This document shows, piece after piece, positions 21,031 to 32,749 of a stretch of 64,000 nucleotides of DNA; positions within the stretch are counted from its first letter, which is position 1, and the number at the start of each line of letters is the position of its first letter. Under the pieces are notes generated by a model. The model saw only the letters and a program-made list of their open reading frames with translations, ran no database searches and was not told where the DNA came from. A program made the position numbers and the translations under genes. Source of the DNA: Steromphala cineraria (taxonomy: Eukaryota > Mollusca > Gastropoda > Trochida > Trochidae); the NCBI GenBank assembly GCA_916613615.1, contig OU744720.1, forward strand, positions 5,373,749-5,437,748, read 5' to 3'.

Positions 21031-21352
21031 CACCACTGGACTCATTACCTTATCGTGGTGTGGTGGTTTGTGTGCTTCGACGACCCCGAGAGCTATGCTA
21101 GCTGGAGCTTACATGCTCCTGGTAGGGTCACCCAAGCTGGACAGGTCGACGGGTAGAAGCCAGACCAAATGTGAGTCCTTCTAAAACCTGCTTTCTATCT
21201 CTTACTATGCCTTTCTTCCGTCTTTTCCCTCAACCTTTCGATCCCTTTCTCCTTGATCTGTCTACTCTCTTTTGGATGGCAACATCCACGTGTTTAATAA
21301 CTGAAATATTGTTCAAAACACGTTAAACACCATCTCACTCACTCACTCCCTT
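21031..21352 (-). repeat. SINE-like repeat, right inverted arm
   Basis: Reverse complement of 19134-19456 with scattered substitutions and small indels. Its 5' end (GAGTGAGTGAGT on the minus strand) abuts the copia-type RNase H tail, so it inserted at or next to that remnant. Confidence 0.8.
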
Positions 21353-21354
21353 CT

Positions 21355-22775
21355 TCCTGGACTCTCGGTAGTTGCTTTGTTGAAGCTCCTTTCTTTGTGA
21401 GACAGTCTGTCAGTTGACCATTTTACTTCAATTTCTCCACACTCAAGCAATTCATGGATACCTGCTATCTCTATCCGAAGCCCCTTTTTCACATAAGGTA
21501 ATCAATTATCCATTTCTCTGAGTAATCAGCCTTTTCTCTTTGCGACAACTGCTCTTCTCTCTCCAAAATCCAATATGGAGGCTAATTCGGACACAAAATC
21601 GGCTGCGAAAATACAGTAAGTGATCTTCTTTTATCAACACGTATACTTTATCAAGTAGCGGGAAAGAATATAAATGTTTGGGGATAGTTGTCATTTCAAT
21701 AGGATTTATTTTTCATATTCATAATCGCTGTACAAGGTGAACCAACTCCCCGCTTCATGTCAAATTTCACTCAGTTTTCATTCATTAACCACAGTTTGAG
21801 GCTGTTGATGCATGTCGAAGGTTCCATTTAGGTCCTAATGTTATAGAAAACAGCTTAAATTGAATGTGTAAGTTTTAAGTTATTTGTAATATCCCAAATT
21901 CAAAACGCAAAAAACAACGCCTTTTCTCTCAATATGACAACGTCTTATTCTCTTTGGTTTCTTCCAAATTTTCCACAGTCTCATTGATTACGCATCTACA
22001 CGCTTCAAACAAAATATCTGGACGTGATTGTCGAGCCACCCATAATGACTGTCCAATCTTGGATCTCATTTCACTCTTTTCTTCTTCTATCAGGTCTTCC
22101 CTTTTCTGCAACATCCTAGACTGTCCTATCTGCAGAAATGTTTTGTTGTTGATATAATCCTTTTGATCCAAACATATGTTTGTTGAATGCTTTCACGGCA
22201 ATGCTTATTCCTAAGTATTTGAATGCACATTCGTTCTCTTTGCCAACCTTCAGTTTGTCTCTAATACTTGGACTCACTGTTTCTGTGAAATCTTTTGTAC
22301 CTGCCCAAATGAAATCGTCTACATGACAAGCTAACATCCCACACAATTAACCTTTCATTTTCCAAAAGAACACGGCTGGATCCACTTTTGACATGATTGC
22401 ACCAAGTTCTTGCATCACACTCCTTACTCTGTTACACCACTGTAAGGAAGCATCCACCAATCCATACACACACTGTAGTTCTGTAGTTTCCAAACTTTCC
22501 CCCGTTGCCGCATGTGAAGAGGTGGTTTAATGAACACATCACGTTGTATTTCTTCACCTTGCAAGAAAGCAGTCTTAATGTCCATATATTGAGGAGACCA
22601 TTCCTTGTAAGCCACGATAGCATTAATCATCCTAAGTGATTCATGTGCACATGTTGGAGAATTCTTCTTCAAACCACTTGATACTTCTTCAAAACCTCGG
22701 GCAAATAACCTGGCCTTTCTTTTCAGTCTTTCCTCTGTTTCTTTCATTGTACAAATCCACTGGATTTTCACTTTT
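21355..22775 (-). pseudogene. Ty1/copia-type retrotransposon pol remnant (RT and RNase H)
   Basis: Minus-strand pieces in order: KRKARLFARGFEE, SPTCAHESLRMINAI, MDIKTAFLQGEEIQRDVFIK, HMRQRGKVWKL (copia RT with the MDIKTAFLQG motif); then MLACHVDDFIWAG, holding the DD of the RT active site (usually YVDD, here HVDD), and FKYLGISI; then IGQSLWVARQSRPDILF; and last IEIAGIHELLECGEIEVKW with QLTDCLTKKGAS, the end of the RNase H domain. At least four frameshifts separate them. Integrase, gag and LTRs are not found, so this is a partial, dead copy. HVDDFIWAG with KGAS fits the invertebrate copia lineages seen in molluscs and cnidarians. Confidence 0.85.
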
Positions 22776-23455
22776 GACCTTCATTTAGTTTTTATGCAAT
22801 ACTTGGTTGTTGTTAAAAGAAATGGCACAGCTACTATTATCTCATCCTCGATAATCCAGCGCTTTCGTTCCGATAAATCTGCACTACAACCCCTGGAAAA
22901 CGTTACGAGGTTTTACCTCGAACCAAATGTCATCCCTTTGCAATGACTCAGCAAAACGCTTACTTGATTAGTCGAGTTGTTTACACAAGTAGTGTCTGCG
23001 TTTCGTTTCTGATTGGATAAACTTGGATGCAAAGGGTGGTCTTTGGTTTGAGGTAAAACCTTGTAAAGTTTTCCAGGGCTTGTAGTGTAGATTTATCGGA
23101 ACGAAAGCGCTGGATAATCGAGGATGCTATTATCTGGAATGTGGTTTGCCAAATTACTTCGGAATCCCTTATCTATCCATTTCTGGAGTTCATTGTACGA
23201 TCCGCGTGAAGATGTGCTGTGTTGTAAATTATAGCCAGTTTTACTCCCAGACACAAAGTAGCTACCAAGGCTATTAACAAAGGCAAACGGGGTGACAATG
23301 GAAGACTTCAGGAGATAATATATATTCTCAATTGTAGAGCAAAGAATCCGTATACTATTTGGTGGTAGATCTTTTTGAAACGAGTCAATATCAGTCCCTA
23401 TCAAGGAAAGCAAGAAATGCAATATGGGGGAATGGCGTTGGCAAATCCATGCACT
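22776..23455 (-). pseudogene. unrecognised reading frame split by a MITE
   Basis: A minus-strand frame opens after a possible acceptor (ACTATTGATATAAG, 23457) and runs through ISAWICQRHSPILHFLLSLI, GTDIDSFQKDLPPNSIRIL, NIYYLLKSSIVTPFAFVN, GYNLQHSTSSRGSYNELQKW and ANHIPDN. There it meets the 284-bp MITE. Dropping the MITE and one 9-bp target copy, the frame continues SSCAISFNNNQVLHKN to a TAA, then KVKSENPV before the copia remnant. I do not recognise the family. About 130 open codons with protein-like composition, exact frame continuity across the insertion and a splice-like border argue that it was real coding sequence. The terminal residues of the unspliced ORF are encoded by MITE sequence. 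Confidence 0.45.
22843..23126. mobile_element. 284-bp MITE with 9-bp target duplication
   Basis: Inverted arms of about 85 bp start CATCCTCGATAATCCAGCGC and end with the reverse complement. Direct repeats CTATTATCT flank the element (22834-22842 and 23127-23135). There is no coding sequence. Long TIRs and a 9-bp duplication fit the Mutator-like superfamily. It interrupts the reading frame described for 22776-23455. Confidence 0.92.
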
Positions 23456-23794
23456 TATATCAATAGTGTAAAAAAATGTTCATTAATGTGCTGGCTACAG
23501 ACATTGTTTATATCATCTTTGATTTGTTTCGGGGCAAACGATGGGTCCCGACTGCCGCAGACATTGAGTAAGTAAACACACTTTCAAGGTATCTTATGCA
23601 GTTATATGATTGATAAAAGAATGAAAATTTTGCAAGAAAGGGCGTAATTGTTTTCGGGTAGACGACGAAAATGCGGCAAATATCCAAAGTTTAGCGAATA
23701 TGAGCTGTAAAAGTGGACACACGTGTTGTAAACAATACACATACCATTTGTCGCCAGGTTAGCTTAGGTCCGCCGGCGAGTGAAACAAGCTTTT

Positions 23795-24625
23795 TAGCTG
23801 ATCTGGCCTGTAAGGCCCGATGGGCTTATGGCATGGCATGGTGTCCGGCGTCCGTCCGTCCGTAAACTTTGTGGAATTTCGACTTCTTCTCCAGAACCAT
23901 AAGGCCTAGAAAGCTGAAACTTTGTGTACAGACTCCTTGGCTAGTGAGGATTATAAATTGTAGCTTTAGTGGCCCTGTGACCCCTAATAAGGGCCACAGG
24001 GGCCACGCCCTAAAAACCTATTTTCATCTTCTTCTCCAGAACCATAAGGCCTAGAAAGCTGAAACTTTGTGTACAGACTCCTTGGCTAGTGAGGATTATA
24101 AATTGTAGCTTTAGTGGCCCTGTGACCCCTAATAAGGGCCACAGGGGCCACGCCCTAAAAACCTATTTTCATCTTCTTCTCCAGAACCATAAGGCCTAGA
24201 AAGCTGGAACTTTGTGTACAGACTCCTTGGCTAGTGAGGATTATAAATTGTAGCTTTGGTTGCCCTGTGACCCCTAATAAGGGCCACAGATGCCATGCCT
24301 TAAAAACCTATTTTCATCTTCTTCTTCAGAACCATGGAGCCTAGAAAGCTGAAACTTTGTGATTAGACTCCTTGACTATTGAGGATTATGAATTGTAGCT
24401 TTGGTGACCCTGTTGCCCCTAATAAAGGCAACAGGAACGTCCTTCAAATCTATTTTCATCTTCTTCTCCTGAAGTATAAGGCCTAGAAAACTGAAACTTG
24501 TCGCCTATATACTTAATTTTATGATTGGTGCCCCTGTGGCCTTTACAAAGGGGGAATCACATTGGCCACACTCTACAGCATAATTGAAGATGTAGCCTGA
24601 TGAGCTACAGAGCCAATGGCTCTAT
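23795..24625 (+). mobile_element. pearl-like element with 145-bp tandem core
   Basis: A head region (TGATCTGGCCTGTAAGGCCC, ATGGTGTCCGGCGTCC, then TCCGTCCGTCCGT) precedes a tandem core. Units starting CTTCTTCTCCAGAACCAT lie at 23883, 24028, 24173, 24318 and 24460, a spacing of 145, 145, 145 and 142 bp. Early units are nearly identical and later ones decay. The GATGAGCTACAGAGCC end mirrors the head. An inverted relative lies at 36066-36605. Confidence 0.75.
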
Positions 24626-24934
24626 TTTTTTATAGGCCTCGTGGACTAGTTTATTGCCTGAATCGAAGGGTTATCATTGGATTGATTCATTTGGTATCAA
24701 TTGTTCTAAACCTGAAATCAATTTTATGTAATTAAACGCATATTTGTGTGATGTTGTTTTTTATAGAAGTTTTCTGCTAACGACATGAACAGTAGTTCCG
24801 TCCGTGGTATAACTGAAATTGGCGTCAGTAAGACATTGGTTCACAACAAAGGAGCCAGGGTCTAAATACATATATACTCTTGCATTATACATATATACAC
24901 ACAGAACTTGATAAAGCAACCCCCCTCCATTTTT

Positions 24935-25790
24935 ATCCCCCGCAACAACGAAGTTGCAGGGGGTATTAAAGGGGCAGTAGCACGTTTTTTGATAATTTTA
25001 TATTTTAAAAATTGCACTTATAATTGTAAGTAAATGCCTAATGTATTATATTGACAGTGTCAACAATCACATTACACAAGCCAATCACCCATAGTCAGAG
25101 GACAAATTATGAGGATTCACATAAAATCCATTGGCGGCCATTTTTGTGTGAACACCTTTAATTCATTTTTGTAAGAAAAAGGAATCGCATGGCTGAACCT
25201 TGCGTATTATATTTGAATTATTACTGCTCCATTTAGTTTAAATACATTGTCTTTCATTTGGAACCATTTATTTTCATTTTCCTGACATCACCTTATATTC
25301 CCCCTAAAAACGTGCTACTGCCCCTTTAAAATGGGTTCGGTCCGTCCGTCCGTTACACTTTGTGTTAATCAACCATTTAAATTCAAATTTGTCATGGAAA
25401 TGAAGAAATATGTAATAGTGTGTCATGAGTAAAATATTTCTGAAAATCTACATAAAATATTAGGATTTTGGAGGAAAAGGTGGTAAATTTGTAAGAAATC
25501 TGTTACAAGTACTGTCCGGCTCACAACGTCTAAACTAATCATCACATTTGGATCAAATTTGTTATGGAGATACATAGTCATATGACTGTGTGTCATGAAG
25601 AACAATTTTGAAAATATTTTAATAAAATTTTGCCTTTTTTTGCAAAAAATGAGGACTCTTTTGGAAAACTGCTGCAAGTCCTGTCCTGCTCACTACTTCT
25701 AAACTATATAATCATCACATTTGGATCAAATTTGATATGAAGATACATAATCATCTGAAGGTGTGTCATGAAGAACAATTTTGAAAATAT
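24935..25790 (+). mobile_element. pearl-like element carrying a nested MITE
   Basis: Opens with a hairpin around CCCCCGCAACAACGAAG and GTTGCAGGGGG. After the nested MITE it resumes with GTTCGGTCCGTCCGTCCGTT, then about 2.5 repeats of a ~165-bp core (TTTGGATCAAATTTG and GTGTGTCATGAAGAACAA motifs) to about 25790. Confidence 0.65.
24970..25325. mobile_element. 356-bp TTAA-flanked (piggyBac-type) MITE
   Basis: Inverted ends AGGGGCAGTAGCACG at the left and CGTGCTACTGCCCCT at the right, flanked by TTAA at 24966-24969 and 25326-25329. No ORF. TTAA duplications are the hallmark of piggyBac-superfamily insertions. It splits the head of the pearl-like element, which continues in register on both sides. 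Confidence 0.88.
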
Positions 25791-27044
25791 GTTTGTTTAC
25801 ATATGATCAAATTGATCTTGGATATTCAAATACTTGAATTTATTTGTTTGATTTTATGTTTGTCAGTTTACTCGAATTATGCCCAACAGTGAACACAAAG
25901 TTGGTATCATTTAGAATTTTTTATTAGAACCGTTTCCTTCATTTATTGGAAAGATTGTGTAATTTTGTGCGACAAAAATGAATCAGCAATATGATAAGGA
26001 AAACCTATACATGTTGTGTAATTTGCGGGGATATAGCTCGACCATGTCAGCTGCTTGTTCTATCGTATAATCAGTGCTGATAATAAACAATACAAATACT
26101 CAGGCAAGCAATAATCTAGCAGTGCAACTTAAAAACTAGAAAACTGCACTTGATTTGCAATTAACCGTCTCTTGAAGACTTTCTTTACAACGGTTTGAAA
26201 TTTTTCAGTCAAAATCCAAATTTCATAATATTGAAAATGAAAATAAATATGTTTTGCTGCGATGTGATAATTATAATTTTCTTGCCTGAATTAATGAATT
26301 TTTAGTAAATGACCTCATGGCAAAAGTTAGTCCTTATAGCAGTATGAAGCTTTAAAACACAGAATTATCAAATATCAAATTGAAAATATAAATTGACTGT
26401 AGGCATTTCTCATCACGTTGGCATCATTCAATTAGTATATATATACTTTGTTCAATATGTTCTGTCACGTACTTTGAACAGTCATATAATTTACTGTCAT
26501 ATAATTTCAATTAAATGACACATTGAAATGAAAGTGTTGTCTAAATACATGAATATGAACAAAATGATAGTTTTGTTATGCTTAAAGATAATCCACCACC
26601 AATTTTCACAAAATTAGTACGAAGTGACTATATGTGTTTGTCATACTTTGATATACATTAATTTGGACATTACAATTTACTTATTTTTTAATTTGGACCT
26701 AATATTGCATGTAACTTCTGTATATAATATATGCTTTACTCAACTCAGTTAACGTTATCCAAATTCAAATTAGTGCAGCATAGAGTGGAGATGATCATGT
26801 GCATCTTCAACCAACTCTACAGTAATTTGTCGGTGAACTGATTGCAAATGGGACTTACTTGACTCCTGAATTATCATGTTTTTGTGTTGGAAGCATATTT
26901 CATGTAAATTTCCATTTCCCTTTTACTTTGCAATGTATCTTTTTGTATCTATATTATAAAAAAAATCTACATACCTATCAGTCTGAATGTGTGATTGATT
27001 CAATTAAACATTTCATTAACAAAGAAGCTCTGTCTTCGTGAGCT
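25791..27044. other. unassigned AT-rich interval
   Basis: No gene, RNA or recognisable element seen. Confidence 0.5.
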
Positions 27045-27365
27045 ACAGCTTTTAAGATTTTCTAGACGTGGTTATTTTTGCAAGAGTGATTTCATGCCTG
27101 AACAGTCACTAATAACGATTCCTCAAATCTATTTTTCAAGCTGATGGAAGTTCTTGTACTTGATGTTTGACATTGATTATTCACTGCTAGCTTTTGATTA
27201 TATGTGACTTAAAATCAGTTCAACGTGCAAACTTTGCACGAACTGATCGCTCATCTTGTTGGCCTTGCAGAGGGCTGACTTAAATGAGTTGAAGAGCTGA
27301 ATTCAGTAACCGAATTGTCCATGGTCGAAACGATTGGTCATTCTCTCAGATCATATTGCAACTTT
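27045..27365. repeat. dispersed non-coding repeat, direct copy of 1030-1375
   Basis: See the copy at 1030-1375. This copy has small deletions relative to the other. Confidence 0.7.
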
Positions 27366-29724
27366 TATTGAACCCATACCTTTCCTTCATATTAATAATT
27401 GATTAGTTTTGTTGCGACAGATAATTGGCATCAGAGTCATATTTAATATGTGAATACAAATATAGGGGTAGCGCTATAGGATAGTACTTTATATACATAT
27501 ATATATATAGTATGAATTATGCATATATTGAGACGAGGTGGGATTTTGCCGATAGATATAGAAAAACAGATACCTTTAGTCCAATTAGTGGAATCTTTGA
27601 TTGCTGGACTTACAAAGATTGTTTCAGAACCCTTATCCACTTTCACTATCAATATACTTAAATGGTTTAAAACGACTGTGGAAAACGATTGGATTAAAAG
27701 CCGAAAGAAGTACACATTAATATGAGTATGTACTTATTCGTTAGCTTAACATTGTAAAACATGTCTGTTCTGTTTAGTGAGTCACAATTACACTTGTTTT
27801 GATTGTGTCAACTAGCTATGTCTAGCATATAATATTCTAGATGTTGTATCTATTTCATGAATACCGGAGATGGACACATATGATTGGAGTTGATCATTGA
27901 ACTTTCAGTAAGGTTTTAGAAGGTTAACCTTTATGTAGGCTGGCTTTAGAACTCCAGATCATCTTGCTTCTTACAATTGACTTTGCGACCATGTGCAGTG
28001 CAATTGTTTGTGAAGTCCTTTACAAGTCAGATTCATCTATCTACTTACAAGACCCACTGACTGTTTCTACATTAGTTAACATTGTGTTTACAAACGTTAA
28101 TATATTTAGCTGATGAATTAGTTTGAGACATTTGATATAATAATTGTATTAATGCTTCTATAATCTTGATATTGTAACCTTGAATTCTTTTTCATTATTT
28201 GATTGATTGATTTGTAATTATTATATACAATTCTTTATTATAAATTTCCTGGCTTGACTGGGGCTATTTTCCAGTCTGTCAAAAAACCTTGCGCATGGGT
28301 ATTTTCAGCCAATCAAATAAGCGATATCGCAATTCGAATTTGTCAACTTTACCTTTGATGACAGACAAAGCTATAATGGCAACTTGTTTCAGTTGTCGCA
28401 AGAAATATTAATTTACTATATTTATGCGCCGATGTCATGATACAAGTCTTCTTCGTTGTGTAAGGTTACAATGTTACCGTTATCAATCGCCAAAAATGTA
28501 AAATAGGCTCACCACATGCTAAAACAATCGTAAGTGTCGCAAAGGTGAGAATATGCACGAATTATGCACTTTTCTTTAACATCTACCTTTTGATAATGTT
28601 TTTCAGGACATAAAGTTTCTGAATCAGCAATCATTCGAAATTGTTTTGGTTCAATTTTAAGAATTCCACACGTTAACATTTCAGTAATCGTAGGCAATTC
28701 GCAATATTGTTAACAAACCATGTCAAACGGTTTCTTTTGCCAAAATACCTCAATACGATTTTATATCAAAGAAATTGCCATTGCCCATTCGAGAAAGTTT
28801 TTTTGCTGCATTTCAATTATATATTTTATGTTTCAAAGTTTAATGCTCCGGTTTATGTAATTAATTTATTACATAATGTTCTAGTGGGCTAATTAGAAAA
28901 CCCAATGAATTTTCAGACTAATGATACATTTAGTTTATATAAAAGCATGATAATATATAATTTCTGTCAGATAGAAATTGAATTATTATTGTTGTTTTAA
29001 TCTTTCAATTTATTGTTTTAATTTATATTTCAAAATAATATTTTAACCACTTAAAACCTATTCCAGAAACACAATTTGTTTATCTTGAGTGTTACTTGCT
29101 GACAATCCAGGTATATATGGTAAACATCACTTGACTATCAAGGCTGTTACAATTAATTTTTGTGTAATCAACTACCAGTTCAAGAGTCTAGAGATCAGTT
29201 TGTTATTATAGGTAAAAACACAAAATGTATCAAATAAGTATTATTTTTTATCAAATAAATCTTTGTCTTTATTTTCCATGTTTATCAACTTTGTGTACCA
29301 TGGGATGCAAGAAGACAAACACAAACGTGACGAATAAACATATAATTTTTCACAACGAAATATTTTGGGAGAATTCCATTGTAGTTGAGGACTTACATAT
29401 TTACTGATAACTAATTGTGCCCAATCCCATTGCTGTTTAAAAATGGATTTAATTCAGTAGGCATTTTGTTTTATTACATGTATATGATGGACGAGTGATC
29501 TGTCTTCTGATTGGTCGAGGAAGGTGGTCACCGACAATGATCAAACCTTATGTTGACCGCGGGAAACGTCACGCGAGGTCAACATAACAATCCAATGACC
29601 TGGAGCTAAAAATAGATCGCCACTACGAGGAGCGCCGTAAAGAGTTGCTTCCGAAAAAAATTAAAATAATTGAATAGTTTTCAAAATAACTGAAACTTTC
29701 ATAAATCATATAATAAAACAGTTG
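27366..29724. other. unassigned AT-rich interval
   Basis: Several short open frames without domain signatures and with AT-driven composition. A GC-richer patch at about 29515-29640 (CCGCGGGAAACGTCACGCGA) precedes the foldback element and shares its 'gaggtcaa' word, so it may be a diverged relative of that element. Confidence 0.4.
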
Positions 29725-29854
29725 TTGACTTCAGTTATCGGTGAATCCAATGGTTTATTGACCTCGGAAACTTATGTTCACCTCGGCTGTCGCCTCGGTA
29801 AACATAAATGTTACGAGGTCAATAAACCATTGGATTCACCTCAACTGAAGTCAA
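29725..29854. repeat. 130-bp foldback (MITE-like) element
   Basis: Inverted arms of about 45 bp: TTGACTTCAG, then GGTGAATCCAATGGTTTATT and GACCTCG, answered by the reverse complement on the right. The short centre is itself partly palindromic (ACCTCGG...CGCCTCGGT). A clear target duplication was not found. Confidence 0.8.
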
Positions 29855-30614
29855 TAATTGTATAATGTTCAGTGAATATAAACTATTATTATCTGTCGGT
29901 TGAAAGCCTCACCTAATTCATGTGGATAATCTTTTTTAGATTATAAAATGAACCCTTTTAAATATAAAACATTGTGTTGACACTAATTACATGACCACAT
30001 ACTGTAGTAAGGGCATAATAAATGATTGATAATTAAAATTTTGGTGGTATAAACTCAACCTCTTCTCCTTCGCTGGAGATATTTTGGATTCTATTTTTGT
30101 TATGAAACATGCATATCTAAAAATGTTGAGTCATGATATCCACACTGTCAACAAACCCATGCGACCTTGACCTACAATAATCACTTTGTTTACGATTTAA
30201 AGATTTCTAACATAAGAATTAAATAAAATAGACTTGTGAAACTAGCTAAGAGAAATTTAAACATTAGATTAAAGATGTGTTATTTGAATTTTGTATTGCG
30301 TGTATGGTACAATAATTTTCAAAAATGAAGGAACATTCCCAGTTACATGTGTTTGTGTATGTTTACAAAAGCGATTGACGACTTTTCTCTCTCTCGAGTG
30401 ATAAAGTATCAAAATTACTGATAATTTACTGATAATATGAAGATTAAACAAAGCTATATGTGATCCTAGCTGAGTAAAACTTAGCTTGATTAAGTTCTAT
30501 CGTTAATATTGTATTTCTGTAAGATAATGTTCGTGTAGAACGACAGCATAAACTAAAGCCAAAAGATCTGATAAGTGACATAGTTGAGTTACGCGGCCGT
30601 TGTCCCAGTATAAA
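29855..30614. other. unassigned AT-rich interval
   Basis: No supported gene or repeat; short open frames only. Confidence 0.4.
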
Positions 30615-30755
30615 TTCGTCCCCGTACAAAATCTCCCCCCGGCGATTTTATACCGGTACAAATCCTCCCCCGGAGATTTAATTCCGATATAAAATCGCCC
30701 AGCCACGGGCGGCAATTTCTCACCCCCCTCAGAATAAAATCTGCCCCCTTTGCTT
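30615..30755 (-). repeat. inverted relatives of the ~50-bp satellite
   Basis: On the minus strand, units with GGGGGxxGATTTTATxCxG recur four times at short spacing (for example GGGCGATTTTATATCGG). They resemble the GGGGGCGATTCTATACTGGG core of the plus-strand arrays at 30990-31195 and 41975-42930. Orientation is opposite and spacing shorter, so this is a degenerate or rearranged array. Confidence 0.5.
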
Positions 30756-30989
30756 AAGCTTCCTTCTGTTTTAATTTTCAAAATGAAGGTTGATCTCATT
30801 CATTTACTGAGACAGAAGAACAAGTTTGAATAATTGATATTTTAGATAATTGAACTAATATTTTGTTAAAAAGAATGACTTAATATAGTGTTTTTATAAG
30901 AACTTAGTTCTTTATGAATCACGAAGGGAGAAGTAACGATTGAACTGAGGTTCTGCAGCATGAATAATTATTTTGAAACAATATATATT

Positions 30990-31195
30990 TAAGGGGGGAA
31001 TCTTTACTGATATACATTAAGAGCGGCGATTTCATACTTGGATTGATGTACATACTTCTATACATTTAAAGGGGGCGATTTTAATCTGGGTTCGAAGTAC
31101 ATACTTCTATACAGTTAAAGTGGCGAGTCTATACCGGGTTTGATGTACATACTTCTAGACATTTAAAGGGAGCGATTCTATTCTGGGTTTGATGT
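30990..31195 (+). repeat. ~50-bp satellite, short array
   Basis: About four units of the form TTTGATGTACATACTTCTA, CATTTAAAGGGGGCGATT, CTATACTGGG. It is the same family as the longer array at 41975-42930, 10.8 kb away. Confidence 0.85.
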
Positions 31196-31307
31196 GGTTT
31201 AAACAATATTTATTTGAAAAGAAAGGGATTGGTAAACAGGCTATCAGCCTTTGTGAATACCTCTCCCATACATAAATATACATTTTTACAACATATCTTA
31301 ATTCATC

Positions 31308-31905
31308 ACCATTGAAGATAGATAACTTTTGGATATATATTTAAAGAATAGACAGAAAAACGCGTTGTAAGGGTAAAATAATCATGGCAAGATTTTAAAA
31401 TCTTTTTGTTGATTTCGTCAGAAAGAGAATTATTTCCAAATGCAACAGTTTGTTAATCATAACCATTACTGCAAAAGAAACACAAAACAAAGAGAAAGTG
31501 CATGGCGTCTTCATAATGGTGACCGCAGGGGCAGGATGACGTATTTTGTTTAGAATCGATCGAATTTATGTCCGTTTAGATCGAAGTCTTAATTTACAAT
31601 GGATAATTTGATTGTTTCTACCTCCAAAGTTTCTGACAATATGATGTACATCACATGTTACCTTTCGATCAAAGTGTTTTTGATTAATCAAGTGAGTCCA
31701 TTTTTCTTATTTCATCATCAAGCATATTCCACTCCAATACAGAAGATGGTAAAAATGATTTTTTATATGCTTCTGTGCGACAAAGAGGTACTTGAAGTAC
31801 AAGTACATAAAAAGGTTCAGGCAGTTGGACATGGCTCGGTATTGGTATCTTTAGGACTGTTAACTGTTCACTGAAGTGTTCAGTATAATGAGCTACCAAC
31901 ACATG
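31308..31905 (-). pseudogene. non-LTR retrotransposon ORF2 C-terminal domain
   Basis: Minus-strand order: YKKSFLPSSVLEWNMLDDEI (the 'SFxPSxxxxWNxL' block), then a damaged stretch with NNQIIHCKLRLRS, then SSCPCGHHYEDAMHFLF (Cys-x-Cys...Glu...His), and finally HDYFTLTTRF. This is the C-terminal signature that follows the reverse transcriptase in a group of invertebrate LINEs, where a His/Cys cluster follows a 'HxxLRxxxS' segment. At least two stops and two frameshifts are present. The RT itself is not found upstream on this strand, so it is a 5'-truncated copy. Confidence 0.65.
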
Positions 31906-31909
31906 AACA

Positions 31910-32749
31910 ACCAAAGAAAGCTCAGAGTTCTTTACGTCAGTATTCATGATTGTATACTAACATTTATAATGCATTCAGGATCAATAGCACTCTTTAATTC
32001 TCCATCCATTAATGCTGATATCGTATATATTTGATATAAATGCACTTGTATAACATTGTTTGTGTACAATCTCCCATGCAACATAAACGATGGAACTCAA
32101 CTACTAGTATGTGAAGATACGAATTTGATCTGAAGATTTTGATTTGAAGATCATACTTATCGGATGGTAAATTAATTATTGTTATTGATGCTGCATGTAT
32201 TCAGAAAAAAATGTCAAGACGGAATACTTTGCTCCAGCTGAAAACCATTTGACATTATAATATTATGTTTGGTTTAGATCTGTAGCGATCTGAAATGAGA
32301 CCTGTGATGACCAGAATGCACGACCATACATGGATGAAGTTTCACGACCTCTTGTCTTTACCATGTGGCATTGTCTCCTCAGATATAACCCAAAACCCTC
32401 ACACACCATAACTGACAACTTTAATGTCGTTGTTTGAAGTAGTCATCATATTCTCTGGATCCTGTGGAAGACTTATGGAACTACCTTTATCGCCAATTTT
32501 TAAAGACCACAGGTGAATGTAATTGTGTGTAAATGCTGCTTTTACGAATACTCTATTGACATCAAACAAATGTTTTTTTATAAATTGCTTTTCATTTGAT
32601 CTAAGCTTTGTAACGTCACTGTATACATTTTTTTGGAGCACTTGTTTATATAGAAATAATACTGACTATCACGGAAATGGAGATTATTAGGTGTACATAT
32701 TCTACCCTTTTTTTTTAACACTTAAATGTTACGTTAGTTATATGCCAAA
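31910..32749. other. unassigned interval
   Basis: A minus-strand open frame of 80 codons (32399-32641) has no recognisable domain and no second support. Confidence 0.4.

Noticed and set aside
31599..31874. 91-codon plus-strand frame
   Set aside because: It is antisense to the LINE C-terminal domain, which has recognisable motifs on the minus strand.
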